In this document: positions 26,767 through 39,572 of the stretch, piece by piece
Position numbering within the stretch: the stretch's first letter is position 1
How the letters are laid out: every line of letters starts with the position of its first letter
From: CAZAFD01 sp964484785
GTDB lineage: Bacteria > Pseudomonadota > Alphaproteobacteria > Rickettsiales > UBA1997
NCBI GenBank assembly: GCA_964484785.1
Contig: CAZAFD010000001.1
Span: forward strand, 1 to 64,000
Length of the DNA: 64,000 nt
Direction: 5' to 3'
Program-made: the position numbers and the translations under genes
The notes under the pieces: model-generated
The model's database searches: none
Seen by the model: only the letters and a program-made list of their open reading frames with translations
Told to the model about the DNA's origin: nothing

Positions 26767-28335
26767 ATGGTTGAAGAGAATAAGGTTGTTAATGATGATC
26801 CTACTATAGTTGAAAGTGATGGTATAAACCAGGATTCGAGTATTGTTGATAAGGGTACAAGCGTGGGTCTAATGTCAAACAATAAGACGTTAGTCATAAT
26901 GGTTTGTTCTGTGTTTGGGGCTATTATCTTTTATTTATTTTTTTTTAAAAAATCTAATAAAGAAGATGTTCTATCTGATGCTAATTTATTAGTTAGAGAT
27001 AATCAAACTACAAACCCTAATCGTCCCAGCTATAGTGATTTAGATACAGCATTGGATAATACCACTAAACAAACAAATGATTATTTATTTGATGAAAAAC
27101 CAGTCGATCTAGTGCCAGATATTCCAGATAGTAAGCTGGACATGCAAATACAAATACCTGAATTGTCACATAATACAAAACAACAAATAGAGAAAGATCT
27201 CTCAGAAAGTCTTTTAGAAAACAATATAGCGGACGGCAAGAATTATTTTACTAAAGAACAAGTTGATTCGCTGATAAATGAAAAATTACAAAACTTTGAA
27301 TCCACTCTTAAATCTATGCAGAGTGAGAGCTCTAGGTTGGCTGAAGAATTGAAAAAACGAGATGAAGAAGCGGCTGCCGAGAAGAAAAAGGATAACAGGA
27401 TTACGAGTAATTTATTTTCTGATTCAAAAAACAAAAATGAAGTATCCCCTAATAAGGCTGCAGTTAATCCATTTGCTAGCGATAGTGGGTTAGATAAAGA
27501 CAAAGAGGATAATGAGGAAAAGAAACAAGAAGATCTATTAAAGATGGCTCAAAGGAATAGGGTTATGGTAGAAAGAAGAGCTGCTCCGATGTTTAAAATG
27601 CAGGGCGGCGGTGGAGGCTCTTCCGCAATGGATCAAGAGAGTATTATCATTATGGATAAGAATCTTCTCACAGGAGTTAAGGAGACTCAGCAGAATGTGG
27701 TTGCTACTAAAACTTCTGACCTGACACGGGTTATACTACAAGGAAAAATTATAGATGCTGTATTAGAAACAGCTATTGATACTGATATTGCAGCCCAAGT
27801 GCGAGCTGTGGTTACGAGAGATGTTTACGCCGAATATGGCAAGAATGTATTAATACCAAAAGGATCTAGGGTAGTAGGGACCTTTCAGAGTCAGGTAACA
27901 ACTGGAGTTGCTCGACTAGGTATAGTCTGGAATAGAATTATTAGAGTAGACGGCCTTAGTCTAAATATCGCTGCTAATACTACAGATGAGCTAGGCCGTG
28001 GCGGTGTAGCCGGTGATTTAGATAATAAATATTTTCAAACCCTTAGAAATGCTTTTTTGTCTAGTATGCTAACCATTGCGACAGCACATCTAGTGGAAAA
28101 AGTAACAGATAGTAGTGGTTTAACAGTTGTGAAGGATAAAGATGGAGCTATCACAGATGTGGGTGGAAGTGCAACTTCTTTTGCTATAAGAGATGCCACT
28201 CAAGATTTTATGGATGAAGCTAAGGATATAGTTGATAATATGAAGGAAGAAAAACCTACTATCCGTATAGCGCAGGGAACAAAAATAATTATTATGGTAA
28301 ATCAAGATTTGAATTTACCAGTATATAAAAAATAG
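26767..28335 (+). CDS. virB10: type IV secretion system protein VirB10
   Basis: VirB10 spans the periplasm from inner to outer membrane and is the energy-sensing scaffold of the T4SS core. The 522-residue protein has a cytoplasmic acidic N-terminus and one membrane helix (TLVIMVCSVFGAIIFYLFFF, about 40-59). A long charged periplasmic linker follows, including a coiled coil and a KKDNR-rich stretch. The conserved C-terminal beta-barrel domain reads VILQGKIIDAVLETAIDTDI, RDVYAEYGKNVLIPKGSRVVGTF and GRGGVAGDLDNKY. It starts 38 bases after dnaX. In most Rickettsiales virB8 and virB9 precede it; they are not here. Confidence 0.95.
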   Translation: MVEENKVVNDDPTIVESDGINQDSSIVDKGTSVGLMSNNKTLVIMVCSVFGAIIFYLFFFKKSNKEDVLSDANLLVRDNQTTNPNRPSYSDLDTALDNTTKQTNDYLFDEKPVDLVPDIPDSKLDMQIQIPELSHNTKQQIEKDLSESLLENNIADGKNYFTKEQVDSLINEKLQNFESTLKSMQSESSRLAEELKKRDEEAAAEKKKDNRITSNLFSDSKNKNEVSPNKAAVNPFASDSGLDKDKEDNEEKKQEDLLKMAQRNRVMVERRAAPMFKMQGGGGGSSAMDQESIIIMDKNLLTGVKETQQNVVATKTSDLTRVILQGKIIDAVLETAIDTDIAAQVRAVVTRDVYAEYGKNVLIPKGSRVVGTFQSQVTTGVARLGIVWNRIIRVDGLSLNIAANTTDELGRGGVAGDLDNKYFQTLRNAFLSSMLTIATAHLVEKVTDSSGLTVVKDKDGAITDVGGSATSFAIRDATQDFMDEAKDIVDNMKEEKPTIRIAQGTKIIIMVNQDLNLPVYKK

Positions 28336-28347
28336 TCAGAGGTTACC

Positions 28348-29340
28348 ATGTCAAATTTTGAAGCTCTCGATATATATCTTAAACCAATTACTATGCTTTT
28401 AAGTAAGGAGGGTATTAACGAGGTTTCAATTAATGAGCCAAATGAGGCTTGGGTAGAAAAACGTGGAGACATGTATAAAGTAAGAATTGATGGATATGAC
28501 CTTAGATATTTAAAGTCTCTAGGTAGATTAATTGCCCAATCAACAGACCAAAAAATAAGCGAAGAGACACCTTTGCTGTCTGCTACTCTGCCTGCTGGTT
28601 ATCGTATACAAGTTGTTTTTCCTCCGGCATGTGAAAATCACACCGTCATAATGTCTATCAGAAAGAAGAATGATTTAGTTTGGACTCTTGATGACTATGA
28701 AAGAATGGGAGCCTTCGCTAATACAAAAATTAAAGAAGAGCAGGAAGAAAGCGTAAAGGTATTATCTCGCTTAATGAAAGAGAATAAAATAAAAGAGTTC
28801 CTGAATTACGCAATTTTAAAAAAGAAAAATATTATAATTAGTGGTGGTACCTCTACTGGTAAAACCACTTTCACAAATGCTTGTTTACAAGCTATACCAA
28901 AGGTTGAAAGATTAATAAGTGTTGAAGATGCTCGAGAAATTGATTTCAGTGGTCACCCAAACAAGGTGCATTTGTTAGCTTCTAAAGGAGGACAGGGTAG
29001 GGCTAATGTTACCGCTCAGGATTTGATTGAGGCATGCTTACGTTTAAGACCAGATAGAATTATTGTTGGTGAATTAAGAGGTAGTGAGGCCTTCTCTTTT
29101 TTAAGAGCCATTAATACTGGACACCCAGGATCCATTTCTACTTTACACGCTGATACACCTAAAATGGCACTACAACAGCTAAAATTAATGGTTATGCAAG
29201 CAGGCCTTAATATGCCGCCAGATGATATATTTAACTATATCAGAAATGTGGTTGATATTGTTGTCCAGTTAAAACGTGGAGAAAAAGGTGTCAGGTTTGT
29301 TTCTGAAATATATTATAGAGACTATGATGAAAATGCTTGA
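28348..29340 (+). CDS. virB11: type IV secretion system ATPase VirB11
   Basis: Hexameric ATPase at the base of the T4SS that powers assembly and substrate transfer. The 330 residues include an N-terminal domain with NEVSINEPNEAWVE, Walker A GGTSTGKTT (about 170) and the Asp box VEDAREI. Walker B and the neighbouring box are RPDRIIVGELRGSEAFSFL, and the His box is NTGHPGSISTLHAD. It starts 12 bases after virB10 and is certainly part of the same operon. Confidence 0.96.
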   Translation: MSNFEALDIYLKPITMLLSKEGINEVSINEPNEAWVEKRGDMYKVRIDGYDLRYLKSLGRLIAQSTDQKISEETPLLSATLPAGYRIQVVFPPACENHTVIMSIRKKNDLVWTLDDYERMGAFANTKIKEEQEESVKVLSRLMKENKIKEFLNYAILKKKNIIISGGTSTGKTTFTNACLQAIPKVERLISVEDAREIDFSGHPNKVHLLASKGGQGRANVTAQDLIEACLRLRPDRIIVGELRGSEAFSFLRAINTGHPGSISTLHADTPKMALQQLKLMVMQAGLNMPPDDIFNYIRNVVDIVVQLKRGEKGVRFVSEIYYRDYDENA

Positions 29341-29409
29341 AGTTTTATTATTAACTAGTACATTCCATATGTCTAGGTATTAATTTATTGATTTAAGAGA
29401 GTTAGGTAT

Positions 29410-31182
29410 ATGGCAAACAGCAATGAATCAAGGATGACTGCATTGAGGAACTTTTTAGTAAATGTGTTGCTGCATTTATTGGTCCTTGGTTTTTGTTTTT
29501 ACATATCAAGTCTTTTAATTGTCTATTTAAGATATGGTTCTAAGAGTTTAAAAGTGGTGTTAGCGCGAGGTTTATTAGATCAAGTCCTCGTGGGAAAGGG
29601 CCAATTATTCCAAGTTTGGGATATAATGCTTCATAATTTTGATAAAATTTCGAGTTTATATGTTGATTATATTAAATATATTGGAGCCACTATTTTACCT
29701 TTTGGTGTGTATTGTTATGTCTTTTATAAAAATAGGGAAAGTATATTAAGTTGGAAACCCTTTAAAAGCGCGGAGAGTCAGTTTGGAGATGCACACTGGG
29801 CAACAGAGAAAGAAGTTAAACAAATGGGTCTACGGAAGGCCAAGGGTATGCTATTGGGCATATATAAAGGAAAGTATCTTGTTGAATATACTTTTCAACA
29901 TGCCTTATTGTTTGCCCCAACTGGTTCCGGTAAGGGTGTTGGATTTGTGATTCCAAATTTATTATTTTGGGAAGAGTCCGTGATTGTTCATGATGTTAAG
30001 GCGGAGAACTATGAACTCACGAGTGGTTATAGATTTACAAAGTTAAAGCAAAAAGTATTTGTTTGGAGTCCAGCTGATCAACAGGGTGTTACTCACTGTT
30101 ATAATCCTTTAGATTGGGTTTCTAGAAATACTGGTGGTCTAGTTGATGATGTTCAGAAGATATCTAAGTTTTTGTTACCAAAACAAGAATTTTGGGAGAG
30201 CGAGGCCAGATCTTTTACTACAGGAATTATATTATATCTATTTGCAGACGAAGCTAAGCCTCATACTTTAGGTCAAGCCTTACGTGAGATGAAGAGCGAT
30301 GATGTAGCCTATAATTTAGCTGTTGTTTTAGATACGCTTGGCGGTAAGATGCACCCTCTTGCTTATATGAATATTAGTGCTTGGTTACAAAAAGCAGAGA
30401 AGGAACGTTCTGGTGTGACGTCGACAGCTACGTCGGCTTTGGAGTTGTGGTCTAACCCTTTTGTAGACGCTGCTACTTCCAGAAGCCACTTTAATATAGG
30501 TAAGTTTAGAACTATAGCCCATACATTATATGTATGCATATCTCCTAATAATATTGAACGTTTGAAACCTTTATTACAGATCTTTTATCAACAGTGTGGT
30601 TCTATTTTTACAGCTAAATTACCAAACAAGAAAATAGAAAAATTAGGTGTTTTAATGTTGTTAGATGAGTTTCCTACTTTAGGCAAAATGGAGGAAATAA
30701 AGGTCGGTATAGCTTATTATCGTGGTTATCAAGTGAAGTTATTTTTAGTTGTTCAGGATACAGAGCAATTAAAAGCAATTTATGAAGCTTCGGGTATGAA
30801 CTCATTTTTATCTAACTCTACATACAGAATAACTTTTGCAGCAAACAATAATGATACAGCTAAGTTAATATCTGACTTATTAGGAAATAAAACTATTATT
30901 AATGAAAGTTATAGTAGACCAAAGTATCTAGATTTAAATCCAAGCTCTAGAAATGTAAATATTAGTAAGAGTTCAAGAGCCCTCTTACTACCTCAAGAGA
31001 TTATTACTCTATCTAGGGATGATGAGATTATTCTAATTGAGTCCAAACCTCCAATTAGGTGTAAGAAAATAGTACATTACAAAGATCCTATGTTCTTAAA
31101 AAGAGTTTTACCAAAGATACCTGTTCCAAAACAGGAACCTGTTGGGGCAACGACCAATAAAAAAGCCCCGGCTCAAAACTAA
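29410..31182 (+). CDS. virD4: type IV secretion coupling protein VirD4
   Basis: Coupling ATPase that recruits substrates to the T4SS channel. The 590-residue protein begins with membrane helices (about 15-42 and 88-108), then QFGDAHWATEKEV. Walker A is LFAPTGSGKGVGFVIPNLL (about 171-189), and Walker B is LMLLDEFPTLGKMEEI. The C-terminal QDTEQL and TYRITFAANN segments are typical of the TraG/VirD4 family. The gap to virB11 is 69 bases. Its last residues are Lys/Pro-rich. pheT follows after 64 bases on the same strand. Confidence 0.96.
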   Translation: MANSNESRMTALRNFLVNVLLHLLVLGFCFYISSLLIVYLRYGSKSLKVVLARGLLDQVLVGKGQLFQVWDIMLHNFDKISSLYVDYIKYIGATILPFGVYCYVFYKNRESILSWKPFKSAESQFGDAHWATEKEVKQMGLRKAKGMLLGIYKGKYLVEYTFQHALLFAPTGSGKGVGFVIPNLLFWEESVIVHDVKAENYELTSGYRFTKLKQKVFVWSPADQQGVTHCYNPLDWVSRNTGGLVDDVQKISKFLLPKQEFWESEARSFTTGIILYLFADEAKPHTLGQALREMKSDDVAYNLAVVLDTLGGKMHPLAYMNISAWLQKAEKERSGVTSTATSALELWSNPFVDAATSRSHFNIGKFRTIAHTLYVCISPNNIERLKPLLQIFYQQCGSIFTAKLPNKKIEKLGVLMLLDEFPTLGKMEEIKVGIAYYRGYQVKLFLVVQDTEQLKAIYEASGMNSFLSNSTYRITFAANNNDTAKLISDLLGNKTIINESYSRPKYLDLNPSSRNVNISKSSRALLLPQEIITLSRDDEIILIESKPPIRCKKIVHYKDPMFLKRVLPKIPVPKQEPVGATTNKKAPAQN

Positions 31183-31246
31183 ATAATATTGACTTATCAT
31201 AGGGCTGAAACTAAATTAGTAAGCAACTAATTTAATGTGATGTTGT

Positions 31247-33661
31247 ATGAAATTCACCATATCCTGGTTAAAAGATTACCTAGATACCGAAGCTAATCTA
31301 AGCGAGATAGTTGATACTTTGAATAGAATTGGTTTAGAAGTTGAAGAAGTTATTGATAAATATGAAGAATTAAAATATTTTAATTGTGTTAAGATAGAAG
31401 AATGTGTAGATCATCCGGATTCGGACCATTTACATATTTGTCATGTTAGAATTTCTAATGATATAGAACCTATTACTGTTATTTGTGGGGCACCAAACGT
31501 ACGAGTTGGGATGAAGACAATATTAGCTCCTGTTGGTTCTGTACTACCGGATGGTACACAAATTAAGAAAGCTAAAATTCGTGGTGTTGAAAGTAGTGGG
31601 ATGTTATGTTCAATAAGAGAACTAGGGCTTGGAGAAAATCACGATGGTATAATTGAAGTAGATAGCAACATTCCTTTAGGTACAAATATTTGTACAATAT
31701 TAAACTTGAATGATCCAGTGATCGAAATATCTATTACTCCAAATAGAGGAGATAGTTTAGGTGTTTATGGTATAGCTAGAGATCTAGCTGTTGCTGGATT
31801 GGGTGAGTTAAAAAAATTAGAAGATCTAAAGTTAGAGACTAGTTTTAAAAGTCCAATCACTCTCTCTGTGCGCGATCCAGATTGCTATCAATATGCTTTT
31901 AGGTATTTAAGAAATTTACAGAATGTTCAATCTCCTGTCTGGTTACAAAATAGGTTGTCCGCTATTGGAATAAATCCAAAGAATGTTTTGGTTGATGTAA
32001 CCAATTATGTTATGTTTAGTCTAGGGCAGCCATTACATTGTTACGACTATAGTAAGATAGAGGGTAATCTTATAGTTAGATCTGCACTAGAGAATGAACA
32101 ATTTCTAGATCTATTTGGCAAATGTCATACCCTCTCAGGAGATGAAACTTTAATTTGTGACGATAACAAAGTTTTGTGCTTAGGTGGGGTCTTAGGTGGA
32201 AATACTTCAAGTACATCTATAGAGACCAAAGACGTTATACTTGAGGCAGCTATTTTTAATCCAATAAATACCGCAAAAACTGGTAGGACTTTGGGTATAG
32301 AAAGCGATGCTCGTTATAGATTTGAGCGTGGTATTGATTGTGGATTACTACATTATGCACTAGATTTAAGTACACAATTAATTCTTGATATTTGTGGTGG
32401 TGAAGCCAGCAATATTGTTGAATATATTGATAAGTCTTATTTAGCCTCTAGACAAAGAAGTATTGATTTAAATATTAATAAAATTGAAAAGATTTTAGGC
32501 TTGGCTCTTGATAGAGGAGATGTTTTAAATATTTTGAGTAAATCCGGTTATAAAATTATTGATCAAGACAATAATATACTGAATTTATTAATTCCAACTT
32601 GGAAAAATAGCGTACTTGTTCCAGAAGATATAATTGACGATATACTTAGAATTTATGGCTATGATAGTTTAGAAGATAATGATTTTATTAATGGAACATG
32701 TTTTAAAAAACCTGGTAATGATCTTATCCAAATTAAGCAAGATAAATTATTTGCGATTAGAAAGAAAATGGCTGCCAATGGCTTGACAGAATTGGTTAGT
32801 TATGTCTTTACAAATAAGAACGATTTGGAATTTTTTACTGATGCTAATCCAAATTTACAGATATTAAACCCCATTATTTCTGATTTAAATTATGTGCGTC
32901 AAAGTTTATTACCAAATATATTAACTGCTATTAAGAAAAATAGTAGTCGTGGCGTTAAAAACATTTGTCTTTTTGAATTCGGCAAAGTTTTTAATAGTAA
33001 TGTGCCAGGCGATGAAGTAAGTGTTCTTTCTGGAGTGAGATATGGTTGTAACCAAAAGGAAGATATCTATACCTCAAAGAGGTCCTTTGATATTTTTGAT
33101 GTTAAGAAAGATATTATGGATGCCTTAAGTGTTTTAAATATTGATCTTGATAAATTAGTTTATACCAGAGATGTTCCTAAATACTATCATCCTAATAAAA
33201 GTGGAGCTGTATATATAGGTAAACAGGTTGTTGGATTTTTTGGCGAACTACATCCAAGCGTTATAGAACATTTTGACTTAGATAATAAAGTTAATGTGTT
33301 TGAACTATATATAGATAAAATACCAAAAAAACTATTAACCATAGATACAGTTAGTCGCACTGGCTTTAACCCAAATGATTTATTACCAATTACGCGAGAT
33401 TTTGCTTTTGTTGTAGACTCTGACATAGAAGTAGGAAATATCTTAAAAGAAGTTGGTAGTTTAAATAAATCTTTGATTTCAAATGTGTGGTTGTTTGATA
33501 TTTACAAAAATCCATCTGAACCAAGGAAGAAATCAGTAGCTTTTAGTATTACCTTACAGCCCTCAGGAAAAACCATGGTAAAGGATGAAATAGACCAAAT
33601 TTGCAATGAAGTAATTAATTTAGTTGAAATTAAATATAATGGTATATTAAGAGATAAATGA
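31247..33661 (+). CDS. pheT: phenylalanyl-tRNA synthetase beta subunit
   Basis: Forms the alpha2-beta2 enzyme that charges tRNA-Phe; this subunit carries tRNA binding and editing. The 804 residues run through the N-terminal segment KFTISWLKDYLDTEANLSEI and the EMAP-type tRNA-binding domain (about 40-150). The B3/B4 editing domain contains ITPNRGDSLGVYGIARDLAV, the B5 region follows, then the catalytic-like core, and the C-terminal anticodon-binding FDX-ACB domain begins at about 710 (PITRDFAFVVD). pheS is not beside it, so the two subunits are encoded apart. The stop overlaps the start of the next gene by 4 bases. Confidence 0.97.
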   Translation: MKFTISWLKDYLDTEANLSEIVDTLNRIGLEVEEVIDKYEELKYFNCVKIEECVDHPDSDHLHICHVRISNDIEPITVICGAPNVRVGMKTILAPVGSVLPDGTQIKKAKIRGVESSGMLCSIRELGLGENHDGIIEVDSNIPLGTNICTILNLNDPVIEISITPNRGDSLGVYGIARDLAVAGLGELKKLEDLKLETSFKSPITLSVRDPDCYQYAFRYLRNLQNVQSPVWLQNRLSAIGINPKNVLVDVTNYVMFSLGQPLHCYDYSKIEGNLIVRSALENEQFLDLFGKCHTLSGDETLICDDNKVLCLGGVLGGNTSSTSIETKDVILEAAIFNPINTAKTGRTLGIESDARYRFERGIDCGLLHYALDLSTQLILDICGGEASNIVEYIDKSYLASRQRSIDLNINKIEKILGLALDRGDVLNILSKSGYKIIDQDNNILNLLIPTWKNSVLVPEDIIDDILRIYGYDSLEDNDFINGTCFKKPGNDLIQIKQDKLFAIRKKMAANGLTELVSYVFTNKNDLEFFTDANPNLQILNPIISDLNYVRQSLLPNILTAIKKNSSRGVKNICLFEFGKVFNSNVPGDEVSVLSGVRYGCNQKEDIYTSKRSFDIFDVKKDIMDALSVLNIDLDKLVYTRDVPKYYHPNKSGAVYIGKQVVGFFGELHPSVIEHFDLDNKVNVFELYIDKIPKKLLTIDTVSRTGFNPNDLLPITRDFAFVVDSDIEVGNILKEVGSLNKSLISNVWLFDIYKNPSEPRKKSVAFSITLQPSGKTMVKDEIDQICNEVINLVEIKYNGILRDK

Positions 33662-34659
33662 AGATAGGCTTAGCTAGTGTATTTACTAAAAATTGTGATT
33701 TAAATTACAATTTTAATGTTATTAAGGAATTTTATGAAAAAGCTGTCAACGAAAAACTAGATTTAGTAATTTTTCCGCGTTTAGCCATTTGTGGTTTTTG
33801 TTTAGAAGACAAGTTTTTATCAGAGGACTTTCTTGAAGAAAATATTGATACACTACAAAAAGTAATTTCTTTAACCACAGATCATACTACAGCATTGCTA
33901 ATCGGAGGTTTATATTATCTAAATGCTTATACAAAAGATGGTATAACATACGATAAATCATTAAATGATGCAGCATTTTTAATAAAAGACGGTTATCTAG
34001 ATACGCTTCTGTTAAGGAAGGAAATCTGTAAAGAAAATATTTTACGGGATCTATTATATTTTGATAAAGCTCCTTATATTAATTATTTTGTGTTAAATAA
34101 AAAACGCTTTGGCGTGCTTATATCTGACGATATATATTATGATGACAATATCTTCATCTTAAAAGAACAAAAGTTAGATTATATTATATGTTTAGATAGC
34201 GTTACAGATGTTAAAGCAGATAGGCTTATAACTCTATCAAAATTTATTAAGACACCAGTATATTATATAAATCAAACGAATTTCATTAATAATGAAATTT
34301 TTATGGGTAATATTATTACCGTAGATAGTAATTATTGTTTTAAATATATTGATAAATACGATAAAGATAGATTAATTATAAATAATCAAAAAAAAGAAAA
34401 GACAATAGATGATATTCAATGCAAGGCAAACATTGTGAATAAAGTCTCAGAATTAGAGGCGAAACCAGTATTGTTTTTAAGTAATGAACTAAACCCGGAT
34501 ATATTAAAATACATCAAGAATTATGTTATTAATGATGTTGACTTAGCAAAGTATTGCTCTCTATATAATAGTTTTACCTCTTCAGAGAAATTTATTGTAA
34601 AAAATGCTATACTAAAGAATTTGTTTAAAGATAATATATACTTTAGTTTTCTTGACTAA
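33658..34659 (+). CDS. degenerate nitrilase-superfamily (NAD-synthetase amidase-like) protein
   Basis: The 333-residue protein resembles the glutamine-hydrolysing domain of glutamine-dependent NAD synthetase: MKIGLASVFTKNCDLNYNFN at the start, LVIFPRLAICGFCLEDKFL (about 36-54), LLRKEICKENILRDLLYFDK and KRFGVLISDDIYY. In active members these read FPELxLxGYPPEDL, a K before LPNYxxFDE, and GVLICEDIW. Here the catalytic Glu is replaced by Arg and the nucleophilic Cys by Ser; the Lys may remain. The NAD-synthetase half is absent. It is coupled to pheT by a 4-base overlap. I read it as a catalytically dead relic kept as an intact frame; another role is possible. Confidence 0.65.
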   Translation: MKIGLASVFTKNCDLNYNFNVIKEFYEKAVNEKLDLVIFPRLAICGFCLEDKFLSEDFLEENIDTLQKVISLTTDHTTALLIGGLYYLNAYTKDGITYDKSLNDAAFLIKDGYLDTLLLRKEICKENILRDLLYFDKAPYINYFVLNKKRFGVLISDDIYYDDNIFILKEQKLDYIICLDSVTDVKADRLITLSKFIKTPVYYINQTNFINNEIFMGNIITVDSNYCFKYIDKYDKDRLIINNQKKEKTIDDIQCKANIVNKVSELEAKPVLFLSNELNPDILKYIKNYVINDVDLAKYCSLYNSFTSSEKFIVKNAILKNLFKDNIYFSFLD

Positions 34660-34720
34660 TGAATCGTTATTTTGTAATTCTGAATTAGAAATATAATTGT
34701 AACTAATAGTATTATAATAT

Positions 34721-36148
34721 ATGAAGTTTATATTTAAGAATACTCAAAACGAGGACCGTGTTAGCGTACTCTTTTTTACAGAGGAATCAGCTCAATTAAC
34801 AAAAAATGAAATAGAATTTACTGGCAACAAATTTGATCATTTATTAGTTCGTTCAGGGGCTAATAAAAATTATCAAATCTTTTATGGTCTCGGTAAAGAA
34901 GCCGAGTTAACTGTGGTTAATTTAGAAAAATTGGGATATAAGTTATATCATTATCTAAAGAGCTTAAATTTAGACAAAATTAGTTTAGTCTTTACAAAGG
35001 GGTTTGAAAGTAAGTATATATTAGCAATAATGAATGGTCTCCAACTTAGTGACTATGATTTTGATAAGTATAAGACGTCTCTTAATAAAAAAACTTCGTC
35101 CCTAAGCATCCTTGTGGATTGTTTGTCATCTAATGACATAGAGAAGTTTAAAGAGTTAGAACTAATTAAGGAGAATGTTTTTTACTGTAGAGATTTAGTA
35201 AATGAACCATCAAATATTTTGACACCCGCCAATTATGCGAATATTTGCAAGGAATTAAGTAGTCTAGGTATAGAGGTGGAACTTATTAATCAAGGTGCCT
35301 TGGAAAAGTTAGGTATGAATGCTATGCTTTCTGTAAGTTGTGGCAGCGATAATGAACCATATCTAGTTGTTATGAAATGGAACGGTCTTTCCAATTCCGA
35401 AACATCGCCTATAGCCTTTGTGGGCAAAGGAGTTACGTTTGATAGTGGGGGTATTAGTTTAAAGCCAGCCAATTCCATGTTAGATATGAAGACAGACATG
35501 GGTGGCTCAGCTGTAGTGGTTGCGCTTCTAAAGCTCTTGGCTCAAAGAAAAGCTAAGGTTAATGCTGTTGGTGTTATACCTCTAGTTGAAAATATGCCTT
35601 CTGGCCATGCTACTAAACCTGGTGATATTGTTAAGAGCTTGTCAGGCCAAACTATAGAAATACTTAATACCGATGCTGAGGGAAGAATGATTTTGGCTGA
35701 TGCTTTATACTACACAATTAGTAGATTCCAGCCACGGACAGTGATAGACCTAGCCACCTTAACTGGAGCTGTATGTGCGGCTTTGGGTCAGGATAATGCT
35801 GGTCTATTTACTAATAATGATGCCTTGAATGATGAAATTTGTGATGTAGCTCACGAAACAGGAGAGAATTGTTGGAGAATGCCTGTCGATAAATTAGGTA
35901 GTTACTATGATAAAATGATAGATTCAGATTTTGCAGATATTAAAAATATCAGTGGTAACAGGTATGGTGGAGCAATTACAGCTGCACAGTTTTTACAAAG
36001 GTTTATTAATAAACATCCAAAATGGGCCCATCTTGATATAGCTTGTGTAACCAACATAGAATTTCCAAATTTTTTTGTTGAAAAAAATGCAACTGGTTTT
36101 GGTGTAAGACTTTTAAATCAGCTTGTAAAAAAATATTATGAGCAGTAA
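34721..36148 (+). CDS. pepA: leucyl aminopeptidase (M17 family)
   Basis: Two-zinc or two-manganese cytosolic aminopeptidase that trims N-terminal residues from peptides; PepA homologues can also bind DNA. The 475 residues include the catalytic signature NTDAEGRMILADAL (about 310-323). Metal ligands lie in VGKGVTFDSGGISLKPA (about 235-251) and DMKTDMGGSA. The N-terminal domain is divergent, as is usual. The gene is followed by a hairpin terminator and then the 23S rRNA promoter. Confidence 0.96.
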   Translation: MKFIFKNTQNEDRVSVLFFTEESAQLTKNEIEFTGNKFDHLLVRSGANKNYQIFYGLGKEAELTVVNLEKLGYKLYHYLKSLNLDKISLVFTKGFESKYILAIMNGLQLSDYDFDKYKTSLNKKTSSLSILVDCLSSNDIEKFKELELIKENVFYCRDLVNEPSNILTPANYANICKELSSLGIEVELINQGALEKLGMNAMLSVSCGSDNEPYLVVMKWNGLSNSETSPIAFVGKGVTFDSGGISLKPANSMLDMKTDMGGSAVVVALLKLLAQRKAKVNAVGVIPLVENMPSGHATKPGDIVKSLSGQTIEILNTDAEGRMILADALYYTISRFQPRTVIDLATLTGAVCAALGQDNAGLFTNNDALNDEICDVAHETGENCWRMPVDKLGSYYDKMIDSDFADIKNISGNRYGGAITAAQFLQRFINKHPKWAHLDIACVTNIEFPNFFVEKNATGFGVRLLNQLVKKYYEQ

Positions 36149-36157
36149 AAGCAAGTA

Positions 36158-36190
36158 TTGCTTAATGTCTAGTAACTAGGCGTTAAGCAT
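36158..36190 (+). terminator. hairpin after pepA
   Basis: GCTTAATGTCTAG (from 36160) pairs, with two G-U wobbles, to CTAGGCGTTAAGC (ending 36188). No long T run follows, so termination strength is uncertain. Confidence 0.5.
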
Positions 36191-36324
36191 TATAATTAAT
36201 AAGAATTCTTTCTTGGTTTGATAATATTGATAATATATTATTTCAATATAAACCTTCTTAAAGTCTGAGTAGACATGCAACAAAATCTTTTATCAAAAAA
36301 ATAAAAAAACTTTTAAAAAGTGGC

Positions 36325-36353
36325 TTGACAATTAAAACAGCCGGGTGTATAGT
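36325..36353 (+). promoter_or_regulatory. promoter of the 23S-5S rRNA operon
   Basis: TTGACA (36325-36330), 17-base spacer and TATAGT (36348-36353), the best promoter in the window. A GC-richer stretch CCGGGTG precedes the -10. The leader to the 23S gene is about 160 bases. The rest of the 36149-36521 gap holds only this leader and AT-rich sequence. Confidence 0.85.
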
Positions 36354-36521
36354 CGTATTGTTCGGAGGTCAAATTTTATAAACAATCATAATCTGATTAT
36401 ATATAATCGACACCGGATGATGTTGATGTTTTTATTGTGAATAATAATCAATGCTAGAAAAAAGTACAACGTATAATGTAGAATATGTTCTACGTATAAC
36501 TTTTGTGTTTTAGTATTACTC

Positions 36522-39280
<2,759 letters not shown>

Positions 39281-39365
39281 ATACTAAAACCAAAGTTGTA
39301 TGTAGTATATAATCTATATTATATAATAGATGGTATAGATAGTGTTGATTATTATCGATTTTTGT

Positions 39366-39519
39366 AAATAGTGCTTTTAAATAGCTTGGTGATTATTGCT
39401 GTACGGAACCACTCAACACATTCCGAACTTGCAAGTGAAACGTACGTAGCGCCGATGGTACTTAAATTTAATTTTGGGAGATTAGGTTGTCGCCAAGCTT
39501 TTTAAAAGCACTATTTTTG
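39366..39519 (+). terminator. extended stem enclosing 5S, with T tract
   Basis: Bases 39366-39381 are exactly complementary to 39501-39516, lengthening the 5S closing helix by 16 pairs just outside the mature ends; T-rich DNA follows. It is likely both a processing signal and the end of the rRNA transcript. Confidence 0.7.
39383..39499 (+). rRNA. rrf: 5S ribosomal RNA
   Basis: About 117 bases, closed by GCTTGGTG at the 5' side and CGCCAAGC at the 3' side, with the conserved ATTCCGAACTTGCAAGTGAAAC and GTAGCGCCGATGGTA segments. It lies about 100 bases after the 23S gene. Confidence 0.95.
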
Positions 39520-39572
39520 TCTTTATATTTGTCTTTTTTCGTTTTTTCTTAAACCTATACCTTTTTTGTTAT

